64,000 nucleotides of DNA from an uncultured Paracoccaceae bacterium (GTDB taxonomy: Bacteria; Pseudomonadota; Alphaproteobacteria; Rhodobacterales; Rhodobacteraceae), in the NCBI GenBank assembly GCA_943787785.1, contig CALSNT010000018.1:62001-126000 (forward strand), given 5' to 3'. Position 1 is the stretch's first letter. Every line of letters begins with the position of its first letter. Below the pieces are notes generated by a model that was not told the DNA's origin, did no database searches, and worked only from the letters and a program-made list of their open reading frames with translations. The translations under genes were made by a program, and so were the position numbers. Positions 17,977 to 27,103 of this stretch are shown here, in pieces.

Positions 17977-19596
17977 ATGACCCATTTCATGAACGAAAAA
18001 GACGACATGGTCATCGAGGCCATCGAAGGAGCGATTGCCGCATCCGGCGGCGCGTTGTCGCGGCTGGACGGGTATCCGCATATTCGCGTCGTCGTGCGGT
18101 CCGACTGGAACAAGTCCAAGGTTGCCTTGGTGTCCGGCGGCGGCTCGGGTCACGAACCGGCCCATGCCGGGTTCGTCGGCGCGGGCATGCTGACCGCTGC
18201 GGTCTGTGGGGATATCTTCGCGTCACCCTCAGTCGATGCGGTGCTGGCAGGAATTCTGTCGGTCACAGGACCCGCGGGCTGTCTGCTAATCGTGAAGAAC
18301 TACACCGGTGACCGCCTGAACTTCGGATTGGCAGCCGAGCGCGCCCGGGCGTTCGGCCACAAGGTCAGCATGGTCATCGTCGATGATGATATCGCCTTGC
18401 CGGACCTTCCGCAGGCACGAGGGGTTGCCGGTACGCTGTTCGTGCACAAGATCGCCGGTGCGCTGGCCGAGCAGGGCGCCGACCTTGATACCGTGACAGA
18501 AGCCGCCGAACGAGTCATCGCGGGCACGCATAGTATCGGGATGTCGCTGGACACCTGCAGCGTCCCGGGATCGCCAAAGGAAGCCCGCATTCCACAAGGC
18601 ATGGCCGAGCTTGGCCTAGGCATCCACGGCGAGGCGGGCGTCGAACAAGTGGCATATATCGATGCAAAGCAAGCGATGTCGGCGGTTGCGGAAAAGCTCG
18701 CCCCCAAAATGTCGGCCAAGGGACACGTTGCCTTGCTCAACAATCTTGGTGGTTCTACGGTTCTGGAAATGTCGGTCCTTGCTGCCGAGCTGATCCGGTC
18801 CACGATAGGAGACAAGATATCATTGATGATTGGTCCGGCGTCGATGATGACATCTTTGGATATGCGGGGGTTCTCTGTCTCTGTGTTCGAATTGGGAAAC
18901 GAGGATCAAAAGCTGCTGTCCGCCCCCTGCGGCATCGCGGCGTGGCCGGGGTGCGTATCGCCAAAGCCCGAAAATGTTCTGCCGCTTCCCGATGGGCTTG
19001 CCCCGATCAAAGCGATGCCGTCGCGGCATGATCCAACAAAAGCATTTCTGACGGCTTGCTGTAAGATTCTTATCGCTGCAGAAGCCGACCTGAACGCATT
19101 GGACGCTAAGTCCGGCGATGGTGACACAGGCTCGACGCTGGCTGGAGCCGCGCGTGCGCTCATCAAGGCAATCGACACGTTGCCGCTGGCAGACCACACG
19201 CAGCTTTATCGGGCCATCGGCCAGGAATTGAGCCAGACGATGGGAGGCTCGTCCGGAGTGCTGTTGGCCATCTTCTTTGCTGCGGCCGGGGATGCCTCTT
19301 CCTCGGGCCTTCCAATGCGAGGTGCCTTGCTCGCTGGTCTTGATCGTATGCAAGCGATTGGAGGGGCGAAGCCAGGTGACAGGACGATGATTGATGCCCT
19401 TTTACCAGCGTTGGATGCCTTGGAAACCGGCGTCGCAGCTGCGGCCAAGGCCGCAAGAGACGGTGCCAATCACACGGCCACGTTGACCAAGGCCAATGCT
19501 GGCCGAGCAGCGTATATCAGCGCCGAGCAACTGGAGGGTCATATCGATCCGGGCGCAGAAGCCGTCGCCCGGTTGTTTGAACATCTCGCAGCCTAA
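17977..19596 (+). CDS. Dihydroxyacetone/ketotetrose kinase (DhaK-DhaL fusion)
   Basis: A 539-aa ATP-dependent kinase. Residues 1 to about 330 are the DhaK domain, with GGGSGHEPAHAGFVG and the substrate-binding His at 217 in GLGIHGEAG; residues about 345-539 are the DhaL ATP-binding domain, with DAKSGDGDTGSTLAG, whose Asp residues bind Mg-ATP. This domain order is that of single-chain DHA kinases and of erythrulose kinases. An ATG at 17977 after GGAGGA is preferred over the longer open frame. As the last gene of the ABC operon it should phosphorylate the imported ketose, or the ketose made from an imported polyol. No polyol dehydrogenase is in the operon, which favours a ketose as the substrate or a dehydrogenase encoded elsewhere. 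Confidence 0.9.
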   Translation: MTHFMNEKDDMVIEAIEGAIAASGGALSRLDGYPHIRVVVRSDWNKSKVALVSGGGSGHEPAHAGFVGAGMLTAAVCGDIFASPSVDAVLAGILSVTGPAGCLLIVKNYTGDRLNFGLAAERARAFGHKVSMVIVDDDIALPDLPQARGVAGTLFVHKIAGALAEQGADLDTVTEAAERVIAGTHSIGMSLDTCSVPGSPKEARIPQGMAELGLGIHGEAGVEQVAYIDAKQAMSAVAEKLAPKMSAKGHVALLNNLGGSTVLEMSVLAAELIRSTIGDKISLMIGPASMMTSLDMRGFSVSVFELGNEDQKLLSAPCGIAAWPGCVSPKPENVLPLPDGLAPIKAMPSRHDPTKAFLTACCKILIAAEADLNALDAKSGDGDTGSTLAGAARALIKAIDTLPLADHTQLYRAIGQELSQTMGGSSGVLLAIFFAAAGDASSSGLPMRGALLAGLDRMQAIGGAKPGDRTMIDALLPALDALETGVAAAAKAARDGANHTATLTKANAGRAAYISAEQLEGHIDPGAEAVARLFEHLAA

Positions 19597-20479
19597 TCTT
19601 CGTGACACCGCGATTGGCAAAGTTTGGGGCAAGACACCTTCCCATGATCGACCGCATTGGAGCCACGCCCAACCATTCCGCCGACCCCGGCAACAGTGGC
19701 CGCTTTGGTAAACTTGCGCCGCGGCGTATGTCGTTGTCGCCAGCGATGCCAAAGGTGGGATGAGATTTCACAACCGTCTATGCCTGATGGGGTACAGTCT
19801 GCCTTGCCCCGCGATCCGGTCATAGCCAGTGAAAATCTCGCTGCAGAATGTACGAACGGCCGGTCTCTTTGCTACACTGTGGCGCAGATTTCTACCACGA
19901 TGCAGCGACAATTCTGCTGCGAGCGCGCGCAGCAAAAAATCACGACTTCCGGTGTGGGCTCTCTCCAGCCGTTCTCTGCGCGGTGTACGGACGGCTGGTT
20001 TCTGAAGAGCTGACCTTCGCTGCGTGACGAACGAAATGGCAATGAGCGGGACAACGCCGCCGTTCAGTTTCTTGCCTTTGCTGGCGCAGCAATTCTTCGT
20101 AGTTGCAGCAACGATCTTTTGGCGGTGCAGCGGATTTAGCCGGAGCGGCCATTCGATTGGGTAAATACCAGCGAATCCGCAGTGCCTTTTCGCTGCACAG
20201 GGCTCAACAATCAATACGCGGGACAAAACCGCTTTGTGCAGTCGCGGCTAATGCTCACGCAAAAACTATCGCATGCGCAGCAACGCATATTTGGCAGTGC
20301 AGCGATTTTCACTGAACCGGTCGTTCAAACGGATCGAAGCTGGTGCATTGACTGCAGCCAAGTGGCAGCATCAGCACACCAAAATGCCTAAAAGGCAAAT
20401 TCAAACTTGACCGACTCTTTCAAAACTGGGATGCAGTCTATGACTTAGCGAAAGCTTTCGTTCTTGGAGGTCAATACTC
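19597..20479. other. Long gene-free spacer with decayed repeats
   Basis: About 880 bp without a convincing gene; the short open frames here have no recognisable domains. The stretch holds one copy of a 28-bp sequence (19838-19865) that recurs at 27698-27725, and several loosely similar segments rich in GCAGCGATT and GTGCAGC words, which look like decayed interspersed repeats. It forms the left edge of the lower-GC cluster. Confidence 0.5.
19838..19865 (+). repeat. 28-bp direct repeat, left copy
   Basis: This copy matches the sequence at 27698-27725 in the same orientation with two mismatches; the core is GCAGAATGTACGAACG. The two copies bracket the glycosyltransferase and ACP/P450/sulfotransferase genes. 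They may be a recombination scar, or just members of a genomic repeat family; a weaker relative lies near 19980-20000. Confidence 0.5.
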
Positions 20480-21337
20480 ATGAAAAATGGATATCTTCAG
20501 ACAGTTTCGACTGTCGCAATCGGAAGCTTGGCGTTTGGTGCTGCTGTAGCCAAGAAAGCTGAGGCACAAGACGGCTACACCCTTTCGTTCAGCGGTGGCA
20601 TTGGCGAGGCGTCTGGCCTGAACTTCGAGAGCGGCGGATTTTCCTCTCCCGACCTCGGCTACTACGGTTCGATTATGGTATCTAAGCCGTTCGGCGTGGG
20701 GGAAGGTTATGTCGGACTGAGCTTCTATAATCAGGACTCCAATCAAAGCCTTTCCGGCTTCTCTGGACCCAGCGGCGGTTCCTTCTCTTTCATAGAAAAT
20801 ACGAAATGGTTTGCACTCGACGTTGGAACCTCTCAACAGACCGGTACACCCGGATTGTCTTGGGGTGCTGGTCTGCGCGGACTAAATGTCGAACACGGCG
20901 CGGGTTTCGGCTTCGACGGTTACGGCAGTGGTGGGCCGGGCTCAGGTGGAGCGTTCAGTGGAGAGTTCGGTCCGCGTGTGCAGTTTGTAGGCTTGGGTCC
21001 GCGTGTCAGTGCGAATTACTCGACACTACCCTCTGCTGGACAATTCGGCTTCTCTGGCGAAGTTGGTGCGTCAGCGCTGTACGGACGCAAAAAGTCTGAG
21101 TTTTACGGTGAGGTCACCTTTGATGGTTCGACGATGTCGTTGGGCGAGTCGGGCGTCTCTGAAGATGGCTTCCTTGTGAATCTAGATCTGACCCTTCAGG
21201 GCGAATACCACCTATCTGATCGGTCAAAAATATTTGCAGGTGCCCATGTCGCGCAGTTCGTCGGTCTCGCCGATGAGTTTGATGAGGGTAGTGTTCGGAC
21301 GGAATCCCTCTTCATGGGATTTCAGACCGAGTTCTGA
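20480..21337 (+). CDS. Putative outer-membrane beta-barrel protein
   Basis: A 285-aa protein not matching a family I can name. Residues 1-30 form a signal peptide (cleavage likely after AEA). The mature part is rich in Gly, Ser, Phe and Tyr, with alternating hydrophobic patterns typical of beta strands, and the last residues, ending in Phe (MGFQTEF), resemble the C-terminal signal recognised by the Bam machinery. It is preceded by a good GGAGG site and is the first gene of the accessory cluster. It might help to export or anchor the cluster product. Confidence 0.7.
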   Translation: MKNGYLQTVSTVAIGSLAFGAAVAKKAEAQDGYTLSFSGGIGEASGLNFESGGFSSPDLGYYGSIMVSKPFGVGEGYVGLSFYNQDSNQSLSGFSGPSGGSFSFIENTKWFALDVGTSQQTGTPGLSWGAGLRGLNVEHGAGFGFDGYGSGGPGSGGAFSGEFGPRVQFVGLGPRVSANYSTLPSAGQFGFSGEVGASALYGRKKSEFYGEVTFDGSTMSLGESGVSEDGFLVNLDLTLQGEYHLSDRSKIFAGAHVAQFVGLADEFDEGSVRTESLFMGFQTEF

Positions 21338-21469
21338 GTGCCGAGAACTCACTGCTGACAACTTGTCCGACCCAATCCTGACTTTGCAGCAAGTGAATAC
21401 TGAAGGTCAAAACGCAATGCGATTCCGCAGTTTGGCACAGGTGCACCGGATAATCCGGCCCGCCTGCTA

Positions 21470-22642
21470 ATGTGCTCGAACCCGATGAAAATCGCCTTTC
21501 ATTCGCTGAACTGTTTGTTCGATCCGGTAAGTGGCGCTGCGAAGTCCGTTCGCACGATCCTCGAGGGCCTCGCCGCTCGGGGTCATGAAGTTGTGTCGGT
21601 AACAGCGGCCTGCTTCGATCGGCCGGAACATATCAATGAAGGCGATATGCTGACGTCTCTAGGGTTCGAGAAGATTGGCAAGCATTGGCAGTGTCGGGAC
21701 AGTGGCGTGAACCATATCGCCTTTGAAGGCGGTGCCTCTAACGTCGGTAAACTCAATCACAGCCAGATGGCCCACGTCGCCAGAGACGTTCTTGATGAGT
21801 TGGAACAGATCGAGCCAGCAGTTATGCTAAGCTATGGGGGAACGTCGGCCGAGCTGGCCGTTCGCGCCCACATGGCGCGACGCGATACCCCCGTCGTCTT
21901 CTATCTCGCGAACCCCAACTACAAAGATAGAGAGTGCTTCGAGGATGTGGACCTGGTCATGTGCGATACAGACGCCACTTCAAGGCACTATCGCAATTCC
22001 CTGGCGCTCGGTTCCGTGGTCATTGGTAAGTTCGTTCACCCAGTCGAAACCGTGGCCAGCGAAACATCGCGCTACGTGACTTTTGTCAACCCGACGTATG
22101 AGAAGGGCGCCACGCTTTTCTATCGGATCGCGGAAATGATGACAGAACACAGGCCCGAGACTCGCTTTCAGGTCATTGAAAGTCGGCGTACACTGCAAAG
22201 TATTCAGAAAGAAACAGACCTGCCATTTAATAGGTTGGCGAACATCCGGCTAGCTGGGCCGCAGCGCGACATGGCGCGAGTCTATGCCCGGACAAAGGTC
22301 TTGCTAATCCCTTCTCTGTGGCATGAAAGCGGACCGCGCGTCGCACTGGAAGCACTTTCGCTGGGTATCCCAATCGTCGCCAGCGACCACATTGGCGTCT
22401 GTGATATCGTTGCTGGTGCCGGAAGACTTATCAAGGTTCCTGTGAAACTGCGCGACACGAATCGCCTGATACCACCAGCTCGAATTGCATTGCCCTGGGT
22501 CGCCGCGATCGAGGATCTCATGTATGACGGCACTGCGTATCAGAAAGCCTCGGACGAAGCGCTATTGTGTTGGCAGAAGTTTCAAGATCTGGACGGCATC
22601 GGACGAGTGGAGGAGCATTTGGTGAAGCTCATCGCGCACTGA
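21470..22642 (+). CDS. Glycosyltransferase, GT4/GT-B type
   Basis: A 390-aa cytoplasmic GT-B glycosyltransferase. The acceptor domain opens with FHSLNCLFDPVSGAAKSV (the usual G-rich N-terminal loop). The C-terminal donor domain has LIPSLWHESGPRVALEALSLG, with the E-x7-E type motif of retaining GT4 enzymes. An alternative ATG lies at 21485; neither start has a clear ribosome site. The stop overlaps the next gene in TGATG, which shows coupling with the hydrolase-like protein. Donor and acceptor sugars are unknown. Confidence 0.85.
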   Translation: MCSNPMKIAFHSLNCLFDPVSGAAKSVRTILEGLAARGHEVVSVTAACFDRPEHINEGDMLTSLGFEKIGKHWQCRDSGVNHIAFEGGASNVGKLNHSQMAHVARDVLDELEQIEPAVMLSYGGTSAELAVRAHMARRDTPVVFYLANPNYKDRECFEDVDLVMCDTDATSRHYRNSLALGSVVIGKFVHPVETVASETSRYVTFVNPTYEKGATLFYRIAEMMTEHRPETRFQVIESRRTLQSIQKETDLPFNRLANIRLAGPQRDMARVYARTKVLLIPSLWHESGPRVALEALSLGIPIVASDHIGVCDIVAGAGRLIKVPVKLRDTNRLIPPARIALPWVAAIEDLMYDGTAYQKASDEALLCWQKFQDLDGIGRVEEHLVKLIAH

Positions 22643-23514
22643 TGCTCGATTTTGTCGTACGTAAAATCCTCGTGCCGGTGAACGGCGGCCATCGGACAGC
22701 GACGCTTCGTGAATTTGGACCCGAGGATGCAAGGGTCACCATTTTCTACATCCACCGCTTTGGTGGCGGCGGGTTGGAGTTTTCTGGCCCGGCCGAACAA
22801 TTGGTTGAAGCCGGTCATCGAGTTTGCTGCCTGGACTTGTTCGGCCATGAAGCTAGCCAATGGCTTGAGCCTGACGAATACTCACCGAACAACGATATCT
22901 CCAGCGTTCGCGCCGTACTGCGCAGCTATTCGGATAGACCGATGCTGGTGGTCGGCAACGGCTGGGGTGGCCATATCGCGCTCCACAGCATCAAGCCCGA
23001 ATACGAGAATCTGATTGGCATTTATCTGTTCGACTACGTAAATACGGTACAATATGCCGTGGACATCGTAATGCCTCTTGAGCATTCAATCGCCGATATC
23101 GCAACCACTGATCTTGAGCAGTTCGAGCGCGAACTCCGGCAGCTTTCGGGACCCTATGGCAGGTTTGGTAAATTCGTATCGGCCATTGCACTACAACGGG
23201 TGCAAGAATTGGGGAACGTGTTCAAGTTTCCGGTACACGCAGCAGCGTTTCGCCAATTTTTTGCAGACCCGTCGAGGACTTACTCTTCCGGGGCGCAACT
23301 TGTTCGCCAGACCTGCCCAGTTGCAATTATCAATGGACGGCTGGCAGAATTCAAAAACCTCATTCACCCGCCGAAACGTTTGGACCGGATACCGAAAAAT
23401 ATTTCGACCTACACATCCCCAAAAATGGGATTTCTCACCTGGAATGCAGCCAAAGCGGTCGATCAGATAATTGAATTCCTCAGTGTGGATCAACCCGGTG
23501 CCAAGGATGAATGA
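22642..23514 (+). CDS. Alpha/beta-hydrolase-fold protein lacking the nucleophile
   Basis: A 290-aa protein with alpha/beta-hydrolase topology: an early strand FYIHRFGGGGLEF (oxyanion region), then LDLFGHE, then the elbow region at residues 105-109. The elbow reads GNGWG instead of G-x-S-x-G, so the nucleophilic Ser is replaced by Gly at 107. It is therefore probably not a classical esterase; it may be a binding or scaffold protein. It starts at the ATG overlapping the glycosyltransferase stop and itself overlaps the next gene by 4 bases. Confidence 0.75.
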   Translation: MLDFVVRKILVPVNGGHRTATLREFGPEDARVTIFYIHRFGGGGLEFSGPAEQLVEAGHRVCCLDLFGHEASQWLEPDEYSPNNDISSVRAVLRSYSDRPMLVVGNGWGGHIALHSIKPEYENLIGIYLFDYVNTVQYAVDIVMPLEHSIADIATTDLEQFERELRQLSGPYGRFGKFVSAIALQRVQELGNVFKFPVHAAAFRQFFADPSRTYSSGAQLVRQTCPVAIINGRLAEFKNLIHPPKRLDRIPKNISTYTSPKMGFLTWNAAKAVDQIIEFLSVDQPGAKDE

Positions 23515-24389
23515 TGAATGACATAGCCGATCCACAAATGCCAAGCGCTGCAAGCACGGCCATCATTGTCCCCTATTTCGGTGAGGCACCACCTTGGCTG
23601 CCGTTTTTTCTGAAAAGCTGTGAACGTAATCCCGGTTTCGATTGGATACTTTTTTCCGACTTTGACCTCGGCTCTGCACCGGAAAATGTCCGACATCACC
23701 GCCAGTCGTTTGATGAGTTCGTAACGGCGCTGGAAGAAGGGCTTGAGCTAAACTTGGATGTCGTCCGCAAGGATTCCTACAAACTCACTGATTTGAAGCC
23801 GATGCTAGGCCACGTCTTTGCAGATATACTGAAACCATTCGATTATTGGGGCTGGGGTGACCTCGATGTCATTTATGGCGACTTGCGCAAACATTTTGGC
23901 AGCCAACTGGGTCAGTTTGACGTCATCTCATGTCACACCTACCTGTTGTCAGGGCACCTCGCGTTTTTGCGCAACACTCAGACCATGCGCTCGCTGTTCT
24001 CCTGTTTTGGCAATTGGCGCAAAATCGTAACACTACCAACACATCAATCCTTCGACGAGAGCATCATGTCGATGCTTTTTTTTCGAGATCACCCTGACCG
24101 TCAGGCTTTTTTCAATGCCCCGCTGTTTCTTCCTACGGCTCTCGTAAACGGAATTGATATATCGGCACATTTTTCCGAACGATTTTCAACCTTCAATCGT
24201 CCGAGATTGCTCCCCAATGGCCGGATAGGTCTGGTCGAGGAATGGTACTGGGGACCACGGAAGGCTGACCAGCGATGCCATGGGGGATCGGTCGCTCGCC
24301 TATGCGCATTTCAGCAACTGGAACACGGGGCGTTACGCAAAAGGAAAGGTTCGACGAATACCATGGACAAAGGGCGGAATGACAATTGA
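23511..24389 (+). CDS. DUF6625 family glycosyltransferase-like protein, frameshifted at the 3' end
   Basis: The N-terminal part matches the DUF6625 pattern (AIIVPYFGEAPPWLPFFLKSC, then YKLTDLKPMLGHVF and WGWGDLDVIYGD). This family is found in cell-surface polysaccharide loci, and the DLDVIYGD acidic motif resembles the DxD of GT-A glycosyltransferases. At about 24250 a GGGG run appears to carry one extra G. The correct C-terminus (DHGRLTSDAMGDRSLAYAHF and on to 24489) continues in the next frame, so the printed frame ends in about 45 unrelated residues. The restored protein would have about 325 aa. It is a recent frameshift, a slippage site or a sequencing error. Confidence 0.75.
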   Translation: MMNDIADPQMPSAASTAIIVPYFGEAPPWLPFFLKSCERNPGFDWILFSDFDLGSAPENVRHHRQSFDEFVTALEEGLELNLDVVRKDSYKLTDLKPMLGHVFADILKPFDYWGWGDLDVIYGDLRKHFGSQLGQFDVISCHTYLLSGHLAFLRNTQTMRSLFSCFGNWRKIVTLPTHQSFDESIMSMLFFRDHPDRQAFFNAPLFLPTALVNGIDISAHFSERFSTFNRPRLLPNGRIGLVEEWYWGPRKADQRCHGGSVARLCAFQQLEHGALRKRKGSTNTMDKGRNDN

Positions 24390-24485
24390 CGAACGATTAA
24401 AGCCTCCGTTCGACGCATTCCGGATTAACGCCAATGGGTTCTTCAGTATGAAATATGCGGTGACAAATGGCAAAAACTCCACCCC

Positions 24486-25427
24486 TTAGTGATGCGATTT
24501 CGCCACTTGAAATTCCGGAAAATCGTAACCCTTAGAAATCAATTTAAGAAGTACGAGATGTCCAACGCCTATTTCGAGCTCTGTGGTCACGTTCGGGTAT
24601 CGTTCAAGATAGGTCAGACACTCTACATCCCTGCTGCGCATGTTGCCAGCGAAGGCATGGATGGTGCCGATCCTCGAAAGGTCCGAGAGTTCCCCGATTT
24701 CCTTTTCACCAACCGAACGGGCAATATGAGGTCTGCTGAGGTGTTTTGATTGCATGGTCGGTCTAATGTCGCTGCCATAAACGCAAACACGCCGCGCACC
24801 AAGAGCTGCGCCCAACCACAGTGCAAGGAATCCGCCTGATGACGCGCCGATAATGTTTACCTCGGTATAACCGCGAGAGGCGCAAAACGCGCCGATGACC
24901 TCGGCCGATTTATCCCTTGTATGACCAAATCCATAGAAACCGTCGTAGTACGGCAGCGTCGCATGGGTAGCCTTCAAGAAAAGCGTGTCGATTTTCAGCG
25001 GATCCAAGATTGCGTTCAACAATGGCATAGAAAGCATCGCGTTGTTGTAGAAAGTCGGAACGACGATCAAAAGACGTTCACTTTTCTCGCCGCGCGCGAC
25101 AAGTTGCGGAACCTCATTCAACAGGTCAAATTCAAGTTTCGCGGAAAAGTCTTTGCCTATCAGCTTCTCACAATCGGACAGGAAATTCCTGTAGTGAAAC
25201 GCATGCCGCATCAGCGCCTTGCTGCGCGCGAGCTGCTGCTCGCGAGACGTGGCGAATTCATCAAACTCATTAACTAACCCATGGATGGCTAGTTGCTCAA
25301 TCAGCTCGAAAAGTACTTCAGGCGAATAGGTCGCGTTGTGGTCAGCCGCGCGTGTCAGAACGTGCTGAAGCTGCCGCGGCGAATGGTACGCTGCTGGCTG
25401 GAACGCTATGTCTTCGATATTTGCCAT
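24486..25427 (-). CDS. Alpha/beta-hydrolase-like protein of the ACP operon
   Basis: A 313-aa protein. About 110 N-terminal helical residues precede an alpha/beta-hydrolase-like domain that begins LLIVVPTFYNNAML. The nucleophile elbow is intact (GASSG, Ser196), and a C-terminal GVGHLVL supplies a likely catalytic His. It could be a thioesterase or acyltransferase releasing the ACP-bound product; that role is inferred from context only. It starts 2 bases after the sulfotransferase stop. Its own stop meets the opposing frameshift-restored DUF6625 frame. Confidence 0.7.
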   Translation of the reverse strand: MANIEDIAFQPAAYHSPRQLQHVLTRAADHNATYSPEVLFELIEQLAIHGLVNEFDEFATSREQQLARSKALMRHAFHYRNFLSDCEKLIGKDFSAKLEFDLLNEVPQLVARGEKSERLLIVVPTFYNNAMLSMPLLNAILDPLKIDTLFLKATHATLPYYDGFYGFGHTRDKSAEVIGAFCASRGYTEVNIIGASSGGFLALWLGAALGARRVCVYGSDIRPTMQSKHLSRPHIARSVGEKEIGELSDLSRIGTIHAFAGNMRSRDVECLTYLERYPNVTTELEIGVGHLVLLKLISKGYDFPEFQVAKSHH

Positions 25428-25429
25428 GG

Positions 25430-26128
25430 TCAGATCGCCGCAACGTTCAATGGGTTTAGCAGATGCGCGTAGTCGGCGCGAACCTGCGCCTTCAACTCCG
25501 CATCCTGATCATAGGGCCGCGTCTTGCGGATGCTCGAGGAAGCCAGCTTCCAGTCGAACACGATACCATAGGTTGCCAGGGTGCTCGCGACCCTCTGGAA
25601 TACACTGACCGGATCGTCGAACAGGGTCTCGGTTTGGATTCTTAAAACATTCTGACGGGCAAGCTTTCGTGCCCACATTCGACGCTCATGCCTCAAGAAA
25701 GCGATAGACGCCTTCACAAGATCTTCATCCAAGCCGCGACTCCGGCTCCGAAACGTGTGTCGCACGTCATCAAGTGCATGCCCCGAAGTCCACATGGCGA
25801 CAAAACTGACAACCTGTGAAACAAAATCAAATCGTTCGAGGTAAATTGGCGTGATATCGGCAACGAGCGCTTCAATCGGGACGGAATGAGAGTCCGAATA
25901 AAAGACCTTGTACGCCATGCCGTTGTCGTCGGGCGCTAGATTGGAAAGGTATTTTAACGTCGCCTGTAAGTCCATGGACTCCAGGTCAGCGGAAAATTCC
26001 TGGGCGAGCAGTTTTCTGTACGCCGGGTGATTGATTTCATATGCACAGCGAAGTCCACCGTCGCGCAGCGCGTTGCAGAAAACTTCCGAGCCTGACCGCG
26101 GGACCGTCAATATCGGTAAGAGCCTCAT
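25430..26128 (-). CDS. Stf0-type sulfotransferase
   Basis: A 232-aa protein that opens LPILTVPRSGSEVFCNAL; PRSGS at residues 10-14 is the 5'-phosphosulfate loop that binds PAPS. Conserved helical blocks of the Stf0 family follow: RFDFVSQVVSFVAMW and the later VLRIQTETLFDDP, where the family has a Y-E-x-L type motif. Stf0 enzymes transfer sulfate from PAPS to a hydroxyl on small molecules such as trehalose. Placed 6 bases after a P450-like gene, it may sulfate a hydroxyl group created or present on the same substrate. Confidence 0.8.
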   Translation of the reverse strand: MRLLPILTVPRSGSEVFCNALRDGGLRCAYEINHPAYRKLLAQEFSADLESMDLQATLKYLSNLAPDDNGMAYKVFYSDSHSVPIEALVADITPIYLERFDFVSQVVSFVAMWTSGHALDDVRHTFRSRSRGLDEDLVKASIAFLRHERRMWARKLARQNVLRIQTETLFDDPVSVFQRVASTLATYGIVFDWKLASSSIRKTRPYDQDAELKAQVRADYAHLLNPLNVAAI

Positions 26129-26134
26129 TTCGGC

Positions 26135-27103
26135 TTATTCAATCCGCAAATCACCATGCGTAGGGCGCTCGCCAAACTCCCCGAAGTCGACAGGAGAAAC
26201 AATTTTAAAGCGCGTTGCGCCATCCTGGATGTATTGCCTCATCAAGTCAGCCATATCCGAAGCAATCTCGCGCCAGATAAACATGGCCATGGTCCTTCCC
26301 AGGCATGCGCGAGTGCCTTTCCCAAAGCTGGGCAGAAGCGGCGGATTTCTTTCACCAATTCGCATCGAGACAGGGCACAAATAGACATCACCTTTCCTAT
26401 AAACACCGTGTATGCCTTTCAGGTCTTCGGGAACAACCCTATGGACATAAGGAATGCTGCCTTTCGGTGGCACTACTGGAAACTGCAGGTCCTCAAGGGC
26501 ATTGCTCTGGCAACTAACGAACACCTCATCAAGTGACATTGCCAGCATTCGCAGCAATGTTTGCCGCGCGACGATGATCGTGGGAATGGTATCGCAATAC
26601 CGTCGCGTTTCTTCGCATGCCTGGGTGGCCGCGAAAATGGCGGCAAGGTGCGCGTCGAGCTTCTTGAATTTTCCGTGCCGAAGTTCTCGGTGGAATGAAA
26701 CTGCATTGAAGTTGCACAGATACTCTCGCGACGATTCAGGGCAGATCATATATAGACCAAGCACACGATGGACAGCTGGCTCACAGATGTCGTCGACGAT
26801 ATTGAATTTCCTACCGCTGCGCAGCTCCGATTTTTGTTCATCCGTAAACGCTGCGCGGCTCGAAACTTTTTCATGCCGCTCCGCAAAACGCGCAGCAACG
26901 AACTCGGTAAGTTTTTGGCGTGCTTCACCATTAAGAAACAGGGGGACCCGATCAATGTACCATTGGGCAAACTGGAATGTTGGAGCGCCCCGCGCGGCCG
27001 AAATCGATTTGAAGGTTTTTGGACCGTCAATTACGATCGGATCTCCATCATATTCAGTCAACAGCTGCATGTCGTCCACTGGTATGAGTGGATATCTCGT
27101 CAT
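26135..27103 (-). CDS. Cytochrome P450-like protein, short and atypical
   Basis: A 322-aa protein with a clear P450 haem-binding loop, SFGKGTRACLG, whose Cys267 would ligate the iron. A preceding block, YVHRVVPEDLKGI...YRKGDVYL, is like that after the K helix. It is about 80 residues shorter than bacterial P450s (near 400). The I-helix acid/Thr pair is not visible, and the K-helix ExxR seems missing: the expected place reads ALEDLQF. It overlaps the carrier-protein gene by 4 bases, so its substrate is plausibly ACP-bound. It may be degenerate or may do unusual chemistry. Confidence 0.75.
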   Translation of the reverse strand: MTRYPLIPVDDMQLLTEYDGDPIVIDGPKTFKSISAARGAPTFQFAQWYIDRVPLFLNGEARQKLTEFVAARFAERHEKVSSRAAFTDEQKSELRSGRKFNIVDDICEPAVHRVLGLYMICPESSREYLCNFNAVSFHRELRHGKFKKLDAHLAAIFAATQACEETRRYCDTIPTIIVARQTLLRMLAMSLDEVFVSCQSNALEDLQFPVVPPKGSIPYVHRVVPEDLKGIHGVYRKGDVYLCPVSMRIGERNPPLLPSFGKGTRACLGRTMAMFIWREIASDMADLMRQYIQDGATRFKIVSPVDFGEFGERPTHGDLRIE

